Shown in pieces: positions 32,204-42,523 of a stretch of 64,000 nt of DNA; positions within the stretch are counted from its first letter, which is position 1; the number at the start of each line of letters is the position of its first letter. Below the pieces are notes generated by a model. The model was not told the origin of the DNA. It worked only from the letters and a program-made list of their open reading frames with translations, and ran no database searches. Origin of the DNA: Plotosus lineatus (lineage: Eukaryota > Chordata > Actinopteri > Siluriformes > Plotosidae); NCBI GenBank assembly GCA_024760905.1, contig CM045732.1, forward strand, positions 53,269,996 to 53,333,995, in the 5' to 3' direction. The position numbers and the translations under genes were made by a program.

Positions 32204-32651
32204 TTTCATTCATTTCATTTCATTCATCATCTTCCGCTTCTTCCAGGGTCGGGTCGCGGGGGCAGCAATCGAAGCAAAGAGGCCCAGACATCCCTCTCCC
32301 CAGCCATTTCCTCCAGCTCTTCCGGGGGGACACCGAGGAGTTCCCAGACAAGCCAAGAGACATAGTCTCTCCAGAGTGTTTTAGGTCGACCCCGGGGTCT
32401 CTTCCCAGGTTGAACATGCCCGAAACACCACACCAAGGAGGCATTCGGGAGGCATTCTAACCAGATGCCCGACTGGCCCCTCTCAATGCAGAGGAGCAGC
32501 GGGTCTACTCCGAGCTCGCCCCAGATGGTAGAGCTTCTCACTTTATCTCTCAGGGAGAGGCTCAGAACTTGGCGAAGGAAGCTTATTTCAGCCGCTTGTA
32601 TCCGCGACCTTGTTCTTTCGGTCACTACAAAAAAAATCGTGACCATAGGTG
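32204..32651 (-). mobile_element. 5'-truncated Rex3-like LINE, 11-bp TSD
   Basis: Duplication AGACCAAAAGG at 32193-32203 and 32652-32662. The insert holds only the ORF C-terminus (TERTRSRIQAAEISFLRQV, LSLRDKVRSSTIWGELGVDP, RRPRGRPKTLWRDYVSWL in shifting frames) and the 3' end GAAGCGGAAGATGATG with an ATGAA-type tail. This is a normal product of target-primed reverse transcription. Confidence 0.88.
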
Positions 32652-32664
32652 AGACCAAAAGGAT

Positions 32665-34587
32665 GTGTGTATGTTTTCAAGCAGTGTATAAAAATTATAA
32701 ATAATTACCTTATCCCATGGACAAGCCTAAAGGTAACATAATTATCAATTATGTCCTGAAGGCGACGTAAATGTCTCTGAATAGTACAGCGATGGAACAT
32801 CTATTCAGTTCATAAACAGCTTTCTATAGTTTACTTTTTATATTTTAATCTTCTCAGGCTCATATCCGTGAACTCTGTACTCTCGACTGAGCAAAGCTAA
32901 GTGCTTGCTAGGCTAAAAGCTAACCCTAACAGTATGGTTCGTTTGAGATACATTCTACAAAGAACAACAAAAATTGGAATAAAACTATTTGGTGGTAAGG
33001 ATGTATATATAAATATTTTTCTAAATAGATAATTGTTTTCCATCCAATGTAACTTTATCAGCCCTAAGCGGTGTATGGCAGAAGCTCCCTTCTGACTCTG
33101 CTGCTTAAGGTTAGCACCAAATTAGCTTGCTAATCCTGGCTGTCCAACTCATCCATTATTTATTTGATGGTAACATATTATTTATTTTTTTGTTAATTTT
33201 TCATTATTAAGAAGTAGAATATTATTTAATAATTTAAATACTGGAACATGGAATAATTGAATGACTTGGATAATTTTAATACACTTAAATAACGCTAATA
33301 ATTTTACTAAAGAATCTCATCCGTGGCGTGTTCTCTTTCCGTGCATGCAGTGCTCCTTGGATAATAAGGATCCATTACAACCATGTCAAGGATAAAGCAA
33401 TCACAATAAAATTTATGAATAATTTTTATTTTGTAGATGTAGATTGAACGTATAGTAGATATTTTAATTGTATCTTTTAGCGAAGCCTGGAACATTTATG
33501 TGAAGAGTACATGCTTGAATAAGGCTCAGAAAGGTGTGCATAGGTATGTCCTATCAAGCAAAACATTGCGGGGAAATTCCTTTTTTAAACCAATGAAAGT
33601 ATAGGGAGCTCATTTAAATCACCTGGGGTTGTGTTGTTGAGTAAACAAGTGTGCTGAGAGACAAAGGCTAAGAGATTTTATAGGCAGTGTTTTTCTGGAT
33701 GAGGCCTCCATTCTAAACAATAATGACTTTTTAATGTGAAGCTGTGATTACATTGTCATGGTGAAATATGGAGGCCCTAAGACTGCTTGGAGACGAGGGG
33801 GCCACATGTGAAATACTACAACAGCAAAGATTACGCCACCGACCTAGGTGAACCAATCTTCATAAATTCAAATCTAATCTTTGTGAACCCCAGCCACGTC
33901 AAATGCACACTACTTGTTCTGGGAGTGTTTGTGTGTGTGTCTGTGCCAGTGTCGTAGGACAAATGGCCCAAACCAATGATGTGATTTTTGATTCAAGTAC
34001 ACACTGACACAGACACAGATAAACTATTCTACCACTCACAGCAAAAAGAAATCCTTCAGAATGAGTCCAAATTATATGTTCTAATGCAGTATGATAAACT
34101 CATATGAGAATATGAGAACATTCAGTTAAACACACATATACATGCATAATAAAAGCATTCGAGGCAGGGAAGGAAGGTGCAGATTGGAACTGAAAGATCC
34201 ACACTATCAGAAAAGTACAAGAACGCTTCCTTTCATCTTGAGCTCGTTTTACAGTGCTGGGGAACATCGATCTAAATGCAACCAGTCCTCTAGAGGAGGT
34301 GTCAATAAAAACAGTTTTAAGATTGCTTATTTATCCTTTAATACACATGCAGCTGTCATCTCAGAGTCACATATCAGCAGAATCTGTGTATGCTATGACA
34401 CCAGCATGACACGAACCCAGATTCAGCAGTGACCAATTTGGTGCCCTAGGAAGAGAATGGCTGGTGTTGATTCCCGCCAGCTTCACCACCCATCAATGAG
34501 ATCATACACTACTACTGAAACAGCATATATTTGCTTTGTGATTTTCTTCATTTAAGAAACAAACAACATATTTAAATATTTCAAATT
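32665..34587. other. No recognisable feature
   Basis: About 1.9 kb, AT-rich at first, with no repeat head, terminal repeat or coding motif that I recognise. Confidence 0.45.
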
Positions 34588-34600
34588 ATATCTGAAGAGA

Positions 34601-34935
34601 TTACGGGCAGTGGTGGCCTAGTGGTAAAGAGAGTTGGATTGCTGATCCTAAGGTTGGGGGTTCAAGTCCCACTCTCCACAAGGTTGTCACTGTCCCCCCA
34701 GTGCAGCTAACTGGGTTATCAGAGGTCGGCCATGTCTCTCACTGTCTATGGTGTGAGGTTCATGTAAAAGAACCATTGCTGACTTTCGTAAAGAGTAGCT
34801 GCAAAGCCGTCAGTGTGTTTCTGTCCCTTGCTAAAAGGGTTGTCAGGAAGGGCATCCGACATAAAAACCTATGCCAAATGAGATGATTCGCTGTGGCAAC
34901 CCCTGAAAAAGGGAAAAAGCTGATAGGAGAAGAAG
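34601..34935 (+). mobile_element. SINE copy, tail A, full length, 13-bp TSD
   Basis: ATATCTGAAGAGA (34588-34600) and ATATCTGAAAAGA (34936-34948) differ at one position. A box GTGGCCTAGTGG, B-box GGTTCAAGTCCC, complete body and tail A ending in GAGAAGAAG. Confidence 0.9.
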
Positions 34936-35189
34936 ATATCTGAAAAGAATAGAGAAGAAATTTGGCTGTTAATCTTGCATTATTATTATTATTATTTTTT
35001 TAAAGCTGCTGATGTGAAACAGAGCCAGTAGGAGCACCTAAGACACATTATAGCCTAAACACAAACAAATGCAATTAGACCTATCATTCATAAACAAATC
35101 ATGTATTCAATAAGTACATCTCTCACACAATGCATGATATTTCCTATATGTACATATTATTCTAATTAATAATTAAAATCATTAATAAA

Positions 35190-35475
35190 AACAGCTGGAG
35201 GCCATCTCACCTGCCTCTGGGCAAAGGCAGGATATACAATGAACAGCTCTCGAGATCATTGCAGGGCCAACACCTAGACACTCAACTATTCTCTTTTACA
35301 CCCGGGGCAATTTGGAATAGCCAGTTAGACTAATGTGCATGTCTTTAGATTGGAAAAAAAATAGGGTGGACATGTGAACTCTGCCCAGAAACGGCCTCGC
35401 TAAGCTCTGGACTTAAACACAAGACCTTCTTGCTGTTTGGCAGGCATGGTGACCACAACACCACTGTGCTGCCCA
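35190..35475 (-). mobile_element. V-SINE-like repeat, diverged
   Basis: Ordered blocks ATCTCACCTGCCTCTGGG, GATCATTGCAGGGCC, TGTGCATGTCTTTAG and CACAAGACCTTCTTGCTG in reverse orientation. The head is at the right. Confidence 0.65.
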
Positions 35476-35841
35476 TGTTTTATTATGTTGAAGCTTCCCC
35501 CTGAACACTTGAGGTATTTTCAATTGTCCCTGTTGGTGTGAGGAACTTAAATCATTAAATAATTTATTTATTAAATTAGCAAAGATTAACATCATCCAAA
35601 GTAAGCAACACTCTGGTCCAGTAATAACTAATATGCAGATGTTTATTCAACACAATATTCATGTATTTTCCTCATCTTTCCTCTTCTGCTTTTCTTCTGA
35701 GGTAATTTCAGTTAATATTACATTATACACTCAAAAGTGCAGATAAACTGCCATATCCCCAATCAAGAAAGTCTGTGAAAGAACTCATGTTAATTATTTT
35801 TTTATGTTGTGAGATTTTTTTGTGATGTTACAAAATAATTA

Positions 35842-35961
35842 TTCATTCATTTTCTGAACCGTTTAATCCTAATTAGGGTCGCGGGGAGGCTTGCGCCCCT
35901 CTCAGCTGACTCTGGGCGAGGGCAGAGTATACCCGGAACAGCTCACCAGGCCATCGCAGTT
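35842..35961 (-). mobile_element. 5'-truncated SINE/V-SINE tail, 11-bp TSD
   Basis: Perfect duplication CAAAATAATTA at 35831-35841 and 35962-35972. Only tail-B sequence is present, so the parent may have been the SINE or a V-SINE. Confidence 0.85.
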
Positions 35962-35974
35962 CAAAATAATTAAT

Positions 35975-36635
35975 ATAATTAAAATACGATGAATAGAAAT
36001 AGCAAAAGTCAAACATTCTGAATTTTCTTTCTTTCCTCATCTGGGGAATCCTTATGGATGGATTAGTATTAGAATTTACGTATACTGACTGCCAGTCATA
36101 TCTGACCTGTGTCACATGCTTGAAGAGAAGCCGTATTCATTTATTTTTGTCTCATGTCAGCTTGCAGGAATGTCTAATCTTAATATGTTCTATGTGTAAA
36201 GAACAAGACCTGTGAAACTCCTGAAGTGAATAGTGGATGATATTAAGACCGTGATCATGGACTGATGCAATTATATTCAATGACACTATGTCCTATGTGT
36301 GGATTCATTGTAAAATATTTTCACAGCTGTGAATCTTATTACATACATCCACAGTTGGAACATTCAAATTTCCATTTGGTGTGAGCATAAATTATACAGC
36401 TGGAGCTTTCTGATGATTTATAATGCATGGACTCCTTGCTACAGTTGACTGCCACAGATGGCAATGTGCCTTTCCCCTAAAATAACGTACACACATCATA
36501 CATTAACCTTTTCATTTGCAAATGCATGTCATGTTAACCTTTGAGCACTTGACAAACCATTATGTATGCTTATTCAGTGAAATGAATACGCAAAGGCACT
36601 AATTTCAGCATGTGCAAAAGAAAAGCATAGTCTTC
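35975..36635. other. No recognisable feature
   Basis: About 0.66 kb of sequence without recognised repeats or coding motifs. Confidence 0.45.
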
Positions 36636-36639
36636 CAGT

Positions 36640-36957
36640 GTGAGAGTTGGGTGTAGAACCAAAGCCAAGTATGTTTTGATATACTGTATTAATCCCGTAA
36701 GAGAAATTATTTCATCTGTATTTAACCCATCCAAAGTGAGCACACTCGGAGCAGTGGGCTGCCACACACACTGGGGGCACCTGGAGAGCAATTGGGGGTT
36801 AGATACCTTGCTCAGGGGCACTTCAGCCATCTATGTGGCGATATCAAAGATGCTGCTCATTATCCCACTGCTACACATTTTCCCTGCTGGTTCAGGAATC
36901 GAACCACCGACCTTTTGGTCCCAAAGCCACTTCTCTCACCATTAGGGTACAGCTGCC
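36640..36957 (-). mobile_element. tRNA-derived SINE of a further family (family D)
   Basis: On the minus strand the head at the right has GCCCTAATGG-like box A and a perfect B box GGTTCGATTCC. The body includes GTGCCCCTGAGCAAGG and CCCCCAATTGCTCTCC. The 3' end runs to TTCTCTTACGGGATT. It resembles a widespread fish SINE; only one copy lies here. Confidence 0.65.
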
Positions 36958-37185
36958 ACTGAATGAAAAACATATTCAAATACACAACTAAGAATGCATT
37001 CAAACTACCACGATGAATGGATATAATGCTGAAGAACCAAAAGAGGTAACAGGTCTGACAATATGAAGTTACACATTTGTAAAACGTTGTGTGATGTTAT
37101 GTGATGGCTCAGTGGCTAAGGCTTTGGTTTACTAATCTAAAGGTTGGTGGTTCAAGCCCTGTCCCACCAAAATGTTACTGTTGGG

Positions 37186-37840
37186 TGTTATGGGCATGTA
37201 AATATTTGTATAAATGTAAATATAAAAATAATGGATGTACAGTATAAACTTTGAGTTAGTATGCTGTAAAGAGAGACACATGGTATTACTCAGCTGTTTT
37301 TGGGTCATTGTTGTTTTTTTTGCCTGCATGGTCTATTTGGGTTTGGAACTTTCCATTAGGGAAACTTTCAGCATAGACCTAGTTGCGCATGCGCCGTGGT
37401 GGTGGGTCAGGTGATGTGGAATTCTTGAGAATGGAATCTATCCAAGGCGGATCATGAAACGCCCGTCACCCAAGTTTCTTTGTTTGGGACTTCATCGCCA
37501 AAGTCCATCATGCACGTTCACCCACAGCCCAGGATGTTCATTTGTTTCTTTCGACACGCGGGATTCCAAGCCTTTCCCCGCCAGCACGCGCGCCGTCTCT
37601 AAATTTACCATGCTGCAGGTGCTTGGTGACTTTGGGACCCTTTGTTTAATTTGTATTTTGTTTACCTTTAAGATGTAAGTTATTATTTTGCTTATTTTGT
37701 TCAGATTATTAAACTGTATATAGATTATGTCATGGTCTGTCATGCTTTGTTGGTTTCACGGGCAATTTCCATCTTCTACATTCCATGCGTAACAAAATTG
37801 GGGGCTCGTCCAGGATGGAATCCATTTGGCATACGTAACA
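37186..37840 (+). mobile_element. Collapsed LTR retroelement with tRNA-Pro-type primer site
   Basis: The 5' LTR runs 37186-37794 (609 bp), starting TGTTATG and ending CGTAACA. After AAAT comes TGGGGGCTCGTCCAGGAT (37799-37816), 17 of 18 bases of the tRNA-Pro primer-binding site typical of many retroviruses and related elements. Then, after 10-odd bases, only the last bases of a second LTR (GGCATACGTAACA) follow. A 4-bp duplication TGGG flanks it (37182-37185 and 37841-37844). All internal genes and nearly the whole 3' LTR are gone. ATTAAA at 37708 may be the polyadenylation signal of the LTR. An endogenous-retrovirus or Ty3-type origin cannot be decided. Confidence 0.8.
37799..37816 (+). promoter_or_regulatory. 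Primer-binding site (tRNA-Pro type)
   Basis: TGGGGGCTCGTCC is the complement of a tRNA-Pro 3' end and sits four bases after the LTR end, at the position where reverse transcription of the element's RNA would start. One mismatch is seen against the form I remember. Confidence 0.75.
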
Positions 37841-37965
37841 TGGGTCCTTGAGGAAGGCCCTTAATAATACATTACTCAGTTGTATTAAAAAAGAGAGATA
37901 AATGTAAGCCACTCTGGATAAGGTGCCAAATGCCACAACTGTAAATATATGTACTGTATACATAC

Positions 37966-39096
37966 CAGAGGCGGACCATGCATTTGTTACCTGGGCCTTC
38001 AGTGGGACTTAAAGGACTTAATTCACCTATTAATACCATGACTATCAAACTATATCACAATTATACAAACCGCCAATAATATATAAAAACACAATATAAC
38101 AAGGGGCAGTGGTGGTCTAGTGGTATAGGGCACTGAATCGCTGATCCAAAGGTTGAGGGTTCGGGTCCCAAGGTTGTCACTGTCCCCCCAGTTCAGCTAA
38201 CTAGGTTATCAAAGGCCGGCCATGTGTCTCACTGTCTATGGTGTGAGGCATGTAAAAGAACCATTGCTGACTTTCGAAAAGAGTATCTGCAAAGCCATCA
38301 GTGTGTTTCCGCCCTGCGATGGCCTGGCGAGATGTCCAGGGTGTACTCTGGCCTCGCCCAGAGTCGTCTGGGATGGCGCCAGCCTCCCTGCGACCCTAAT
38401 TAAGATTAAGCAGTTACAAAAAATGAACTGAACAATATAACAAGGCGTGGCATTGCAGACAGAAGGAGTCATTTTGTGTATTTATGCTAATAACTCTGAC
38501 AACTGCATAAATTTCTCAAGTATTTACCACTGAAACTTCACAGTAACTTTGGCACTCCACCAAATATAACAAGTGTAACCCTTGCCTCCTCAACCTCTAC
38601 CTTTTAATGTCTACATTTTCTGGAAAAGTCCACCTTGGATTTTTTAGAATGTCCGAGACAAGTAACAGTTTTCTAACTTAAAGGCATTGTGTGCAGCTTG
38701 CTACAGCCTATTCAGCTAGTTTTGCTCTGACCATCCAATCACAGTACGGAAAAATGCTGATGCTACTGCAGGCCAGCTGGCCCTATGAGGCGAATCTGGT
38801 TCAAGAAACAGCCCCATTGCTAATATAATTTAAGCAACATCAGTCAGTACTGCTGATTCTGAAGGTTCTGGGCAGATTAGATTGACATGGCAGCACATAG
38901 AAGCTGAAATCTGATTGGACAAAAAAATCTAGCATCCACATACAGGTACTCGGAGCAGTGCAGCAAAGAGACACAATGAAGAGAATAGACAGTTGATGAT
39001 AAATTAATGCAATTAAATGGAACAAATACTGCAGTTTAGGTTGTAAATATAGGTCAGTGCTTCTGGTAATGTTTAGGCCCTGGCGGCCCACCACTG
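37966..39096. mobile_element. hAT-like element with nested SINE
   Basis: The left end CAGAGGCGGACC and the inverted right end CAGTGGTGGGCC match at 9 of 12. The 8-bp flanks ATACATAC (37958-37965) and ATAAATGC (39097-39104) match at 6 of 8. It has no coding capacity. Without the SINE at 38105-38431 and its duplication it is about 0.79 kb. The left border lies 13 bp after the family E SINE. Confidence 0.65.
38105..38431 (+). mobile_element. SINE copy, tail B, 14-bp TSD
   Basis: Perfect duplication ACAATATAACAAGG at 38091-38104 and 38432-38445. A box GTGGTCTAGTGG; the B-box region is GGTTCGGGTCCC, and the linker is shortened (CCCAAGGTTGTCACTG). Tail B ends GATTAAGCAGTTAC. Confidence 0.92.
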
Positions 39097-39100
39097 ATAA

Positions 39101-39102
39101 AT

Positions 39103-39147
<45 letters not shown>
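39101..39147. repeat. (CA)n microsatellite
   Basis: About 46 bp of (CA)n just outside the hAT-like element. Confidence 0.95.
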
Positions 39148-39150
<3 letters not shown>

Positions 39151-39392
39151 CAAGTTACAGTTGTACCTATTTGTTAGTGCTATTGCTTAATAAGATATAA
39201 ACTGCTTTGTGGTGTAAAATTTATTGGTATTTTAAAACTACACAAAATATGTTTTAGGCTAAAGAAAATATCAGCAAAACAGAAAGCTCTCTATTATCTG
39301 ATTCTATATACAACTTTCAGTATTTTTTACCCTCTTTGTGTAATTTTGGTGCAGTTTGGAAGACATCCTGCAGGCGTTTTACTCTGCTGCTA

Positions 39393-39941
39393 CTTTTCCT
39401 TTCGGCTGTTCCCTTCAGGGGTCGCCACAGCGAATCATCTGCCTCCATCTCACTCTATCTTCTGCATCTTCTACTCTTTCACCACATCCATAAATCTTCT
39501 CTTTGGTCTTCCTCTTGGCCTTCTTCCTGGCAGTTCCAACCTCAGCATCCTACTACCAATATACTCACTATCCCTCCTCTGTACATGTCCAAACCATCTC
39601 AATCTAGCCTCTCTGACTTTGTCTCCAAAACCTCTTACATGTGCTGTCCCTCTGATGTACTCATTCCTGATCCTATCCATCCTCGTTACTCCCAAAGAGA
39701 ACCTCAACATTTTCATCTCTGCTACCTCCAGCTCTGCCTCCTGTCTTTTCCTCAGTGTCACTGTTTCTAAACCATACAACATCGCTGGCCTCAACACCGT
39801 CTTGTACACTTTTCCTTTCATTCTTGCCGATACCCTCCTATCACACCGGACACTTTTCTCCAACCATTCCAACCTGCCTGCACACGCTTCTTCACCTCTA
39901 TTCCACACTCTCCATTGCTCTGGATTGTTGAGCCTAAGCAC
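39393..39941 (-). pseudogene. RTE-like LINE, C-terminal ORF and 3' end
   Basis: Open on the minus strand from 39941: RRVSARMKGKVYKTVLRPAM, LYGLETVTLRKRQEAELEVA, EMKMLRFSLGVTRMDRIRNE, VREARLRWFGHVQRRD and RRPRGRPKRRFMDVVKE. It is a well-preserved post-RT region over about 156 codons. The 3' end at the left reads CAGATGATTCGCTGTGGCG, then ACCCCTGAAGGGAACAGCC and GAAAGGAAAAG. That end is nearly identical to the last 45 bp of SINE tail A, making this LINE family the likely donor of the SINE tail. Confidence 0.85.
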
Positions 39942-40044
39942 TTAGCAGGCATTTTACTCTTACATTGCTAATTTTCTTTAGAAACTTATTTTTAACAATG
40001 TTTATTAATACATTGCATAAATAAAGATTAAAATATGTTTAATT

Positions 40045-40145
40045 TACAGCATTTGGCAGACACTCTTATCCAGAGCGACTTAAAAAATTTTTTTTATATA
40101 AAACTCAGGGTTAAGGGTCTTGCTCAAGGGCCCAACAGCCCCTCA
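40045..40145 (-). mobile_element. SINE family E 3' part
   Basis: CAGCATTTGGCAGACACTCT, TATCCAGAGCGACTT, then GGGTTAAGGGTCTTGCTCAA and GGGCCCAACAG: the family E tail and mid part in reverse, with the head missing. Confidence 0.7.
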
Positions 40146-40149
40146 TTAA

Positions 40150-41480
40150 AGTGAGCTGTGTATTATTTATTACTGCGACTGCAACACTTTTCATATAATC
40201 TAATTTCCTAGAATGTAATTGGTAAACTAATTGTCTGCATATCAAATTATTTAATCTGTACCCTGCCTAGTATTTCTAAAGTAACTTAATTTTTTATTTT
40301 TTACAAGTTAAGGACATGCATCATTTCAGTGCTGTATTCTGTCAGCGAGGTGTAGAGTGTCAGTAAATTACTGAGGCACACAAATCTTATTCTGCTTAGG
40401 GTTCCCAAAAGACTGAGGATAGTCTAGACTATGTAGCTTTAATATCTCTGCAAATATCTTTAATAAACAAAAGATTCCATAAACTTACTTTATCCCAAAT
40501 CACTTAAACCCTCCAGACAAGTGTTAACACTCCCCAGAGTGATCCATTGAGTCTAAATAACTTTCTGAGTCTGGAGAATCTGGTCCTCTCATTAAAAAAT
40601 CATGTTCGCTACACAATTTCTAATTAAATAACAAATCACCTTGGAGGCAGTTTGGCGCTACATCACTGTGCAGGCAGGTTATGAAAAGACATTTAGCCAT
40701 AGTCTGCAATCTGCATTACTATTCCTCAGTTTGATGATCTCACCAATGATGCTGCATTTAGTAGACGCACAAACACTCCAAAAGGTATAACAAAATGTAA
40801 TGGATGAAATTAAAATTAAATAGGGGAATAAAAAGACAAATAAAAGAGTATTGTTATTGCTTTCTAAAACAGCTTGATTTTATTAGAAATGCTTCTGCAG
40901 AGCTGCAAAAATCTTAAAAACGTATAAAGTCTGAACTACTTTTTAGTTTGTGTTTGATGTCTGAGGTTTTTGTTTTTGCCATTTTAAATTTTTTCAACAT
41001 ATTTTTTTATAATTGAATCAAAGTGTTATCAATGAATATTTCATCTGAACTCAGCATAATTAAAGTAGATAATTTGTCTGCATTGCAGACACTCAGAGAA
41101 TACAGAAGAATCCTCTTAGTATAATTCTAGTCAACTTAGGTCAAGTCAAATTGCTTTTATTGTTATTTCAACCAAATTCAGTTAGTATAGTACACAATAA
41201 AAAATTGACAACATTTCTCCAGGATCATGTTGTTATAAAACTACACTAAATAGCATGATGTGCATGTTTGCAGTGTGTTCCAAACAGGACTGCAGGACAT
41301 AAATATAATAATATATATAATGTATATCCCCAAGGTAAATAACCAATACTAATAATGTTCAGAAAGTTTACAAAAAGGTAGCAATGCATTAATAAGTAAA
41401 TGCAAACATTACTAGTATATTAGAAGAATGGATATGATAAATAGGAAGTATGTTCTCAACAGTGCAGAGATTTCAGTGTG
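40150..41480. other. No recognisable feature
   Basis: About 1.3 kb of AT-rich sequence with no recognised motif. Confidence 0.45.
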
Positions 41481-41489
41481 AGTGGTGAG

Positions 41490-41900
41490 TGGTATTGTCA
41501 TCAGTCTCTCTCTCTCTCGCTCTCTCCATCTGACAGTCGGTAAGAGTAGGTCCTGTCTACCTACGCATGTGAAGACTTGATCCAGCTGATTGTGTGGAAG
41601 AAACCACTAAATTGGATCAGCGGACAAGAAGGCAGACCCAGCAAAGTGTTGTGGAGTGCAACCAGGTCACAGTGAGACATACAGGACATTGCTGGCCATT
41701 CACTGCATCCTGACCCATTTCCAGCCGTCTCAACTATGTCGTGCCACTGGACTCAGATATACCGGGACGAGAGAGTGAGGTTGATGATCTGCGCAACTCT
41801 CCCTCACTTAAATCTAAGTGAAGCGCAAGTCATGACTTCACCCATACTGCAGATCATTGATCTGATATAAAGTCATGGTCAACTTTGACCACAAAGGACG

Positions 41901-41931
<31 letters not shown>

Positions 41932-41932
41932 T
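41490..41932 (+). mobile_element. LINE-like 3' end with (AAC)n tail
   Basis: A non-coding stretch (includes GTCGTGCCACTGGACTCAG and CTTCACCCATACTGCAGATC) ends with GACCACAAAGGACG and a 26-bp (AAC)n tail at 41907-41932. The form is that of a retroposon 3' end. I recall similar fish repeats but cannot name the family. Confidence 0.45.
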
Positions 41933-42523
41933 TGCTGCACATCATAAGTCAGCAGAGTCAACAGCGGTGGACGAAACACACAACCCTGGAGGGTCCCAGT
42001 GCCTAGTGTGGTGGTGCTGCTTCTAATCCAGACTTGCTTGAAGTTGTTCAGTAAAGAAGTCCACAATCCAATTGCAGGGGGAGGTTTCAGGCATAGTAGG
42101 CTCAGCTTTTCTACTGACTTCTGAGGACAGGACTGACTGTGCTGAATTCTGAACTGAAATCTATTCAAAGGTATGTGTAGCTTTTTCAGGTGGCTAACAG
42201 CCAGATGGAAGGTCGTGACTCTGGCATCATCTGTTGAAGGGTTGTAAGCAATGTGCAAATTGCAGGGGCCACAGAGAGGGAGCCTTATGGGTTTTAATGT
42301 GCTTTACCTCATACTGTTGAGTGCGAGTGCAAACGTATGATAATCGTTGAGGCAGGACACTGAAGACTGTTTTGGAAAGGGCACAATGGTGGTGGTCTTG
42401 AAGCACTTTGGAACAAAAGCATTGCAGATGTTAAAGATGTCAGTGAACCCATCTCCCAGCTGGGAGATGCATTCTGCGATATTCCAGTGGAGTGCCTTCC
42501 TTCTGGTTCTCTTTTTAGTTATA

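Larger units (their letters stand above)
37098..37952 (+). mobile_element. tRNA-derived SINE, family E, split by an LTR element
   Basis: The first part, 37098-37185, is the head with GGTGGTTCAAGCC and CACCAAAATGTTACTG. The second part, 37845-37952, resumes with TCCTTGAGGAAGGCCC and the tail CACTCTGGATAAGG. Removing 37186-37844 restores a collinear family E copy (TGTTGGG joined to TCCTTGAGG). Confidence 0.8.

Noticed and set aside
39336..39945. Long plus-strand open frames over the RTE-like LINE
   Set aside because: They are antisense shadows of the LINE protein encoded on the minus strand, which has clear family motifs.
41854..41935. Poly-cysteine/serine stretch at the end of the Rex1-like frame
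   Set aside because: It is the (AAC)n tail of the neighbouring repeat read on the other strand, not protein sequence.
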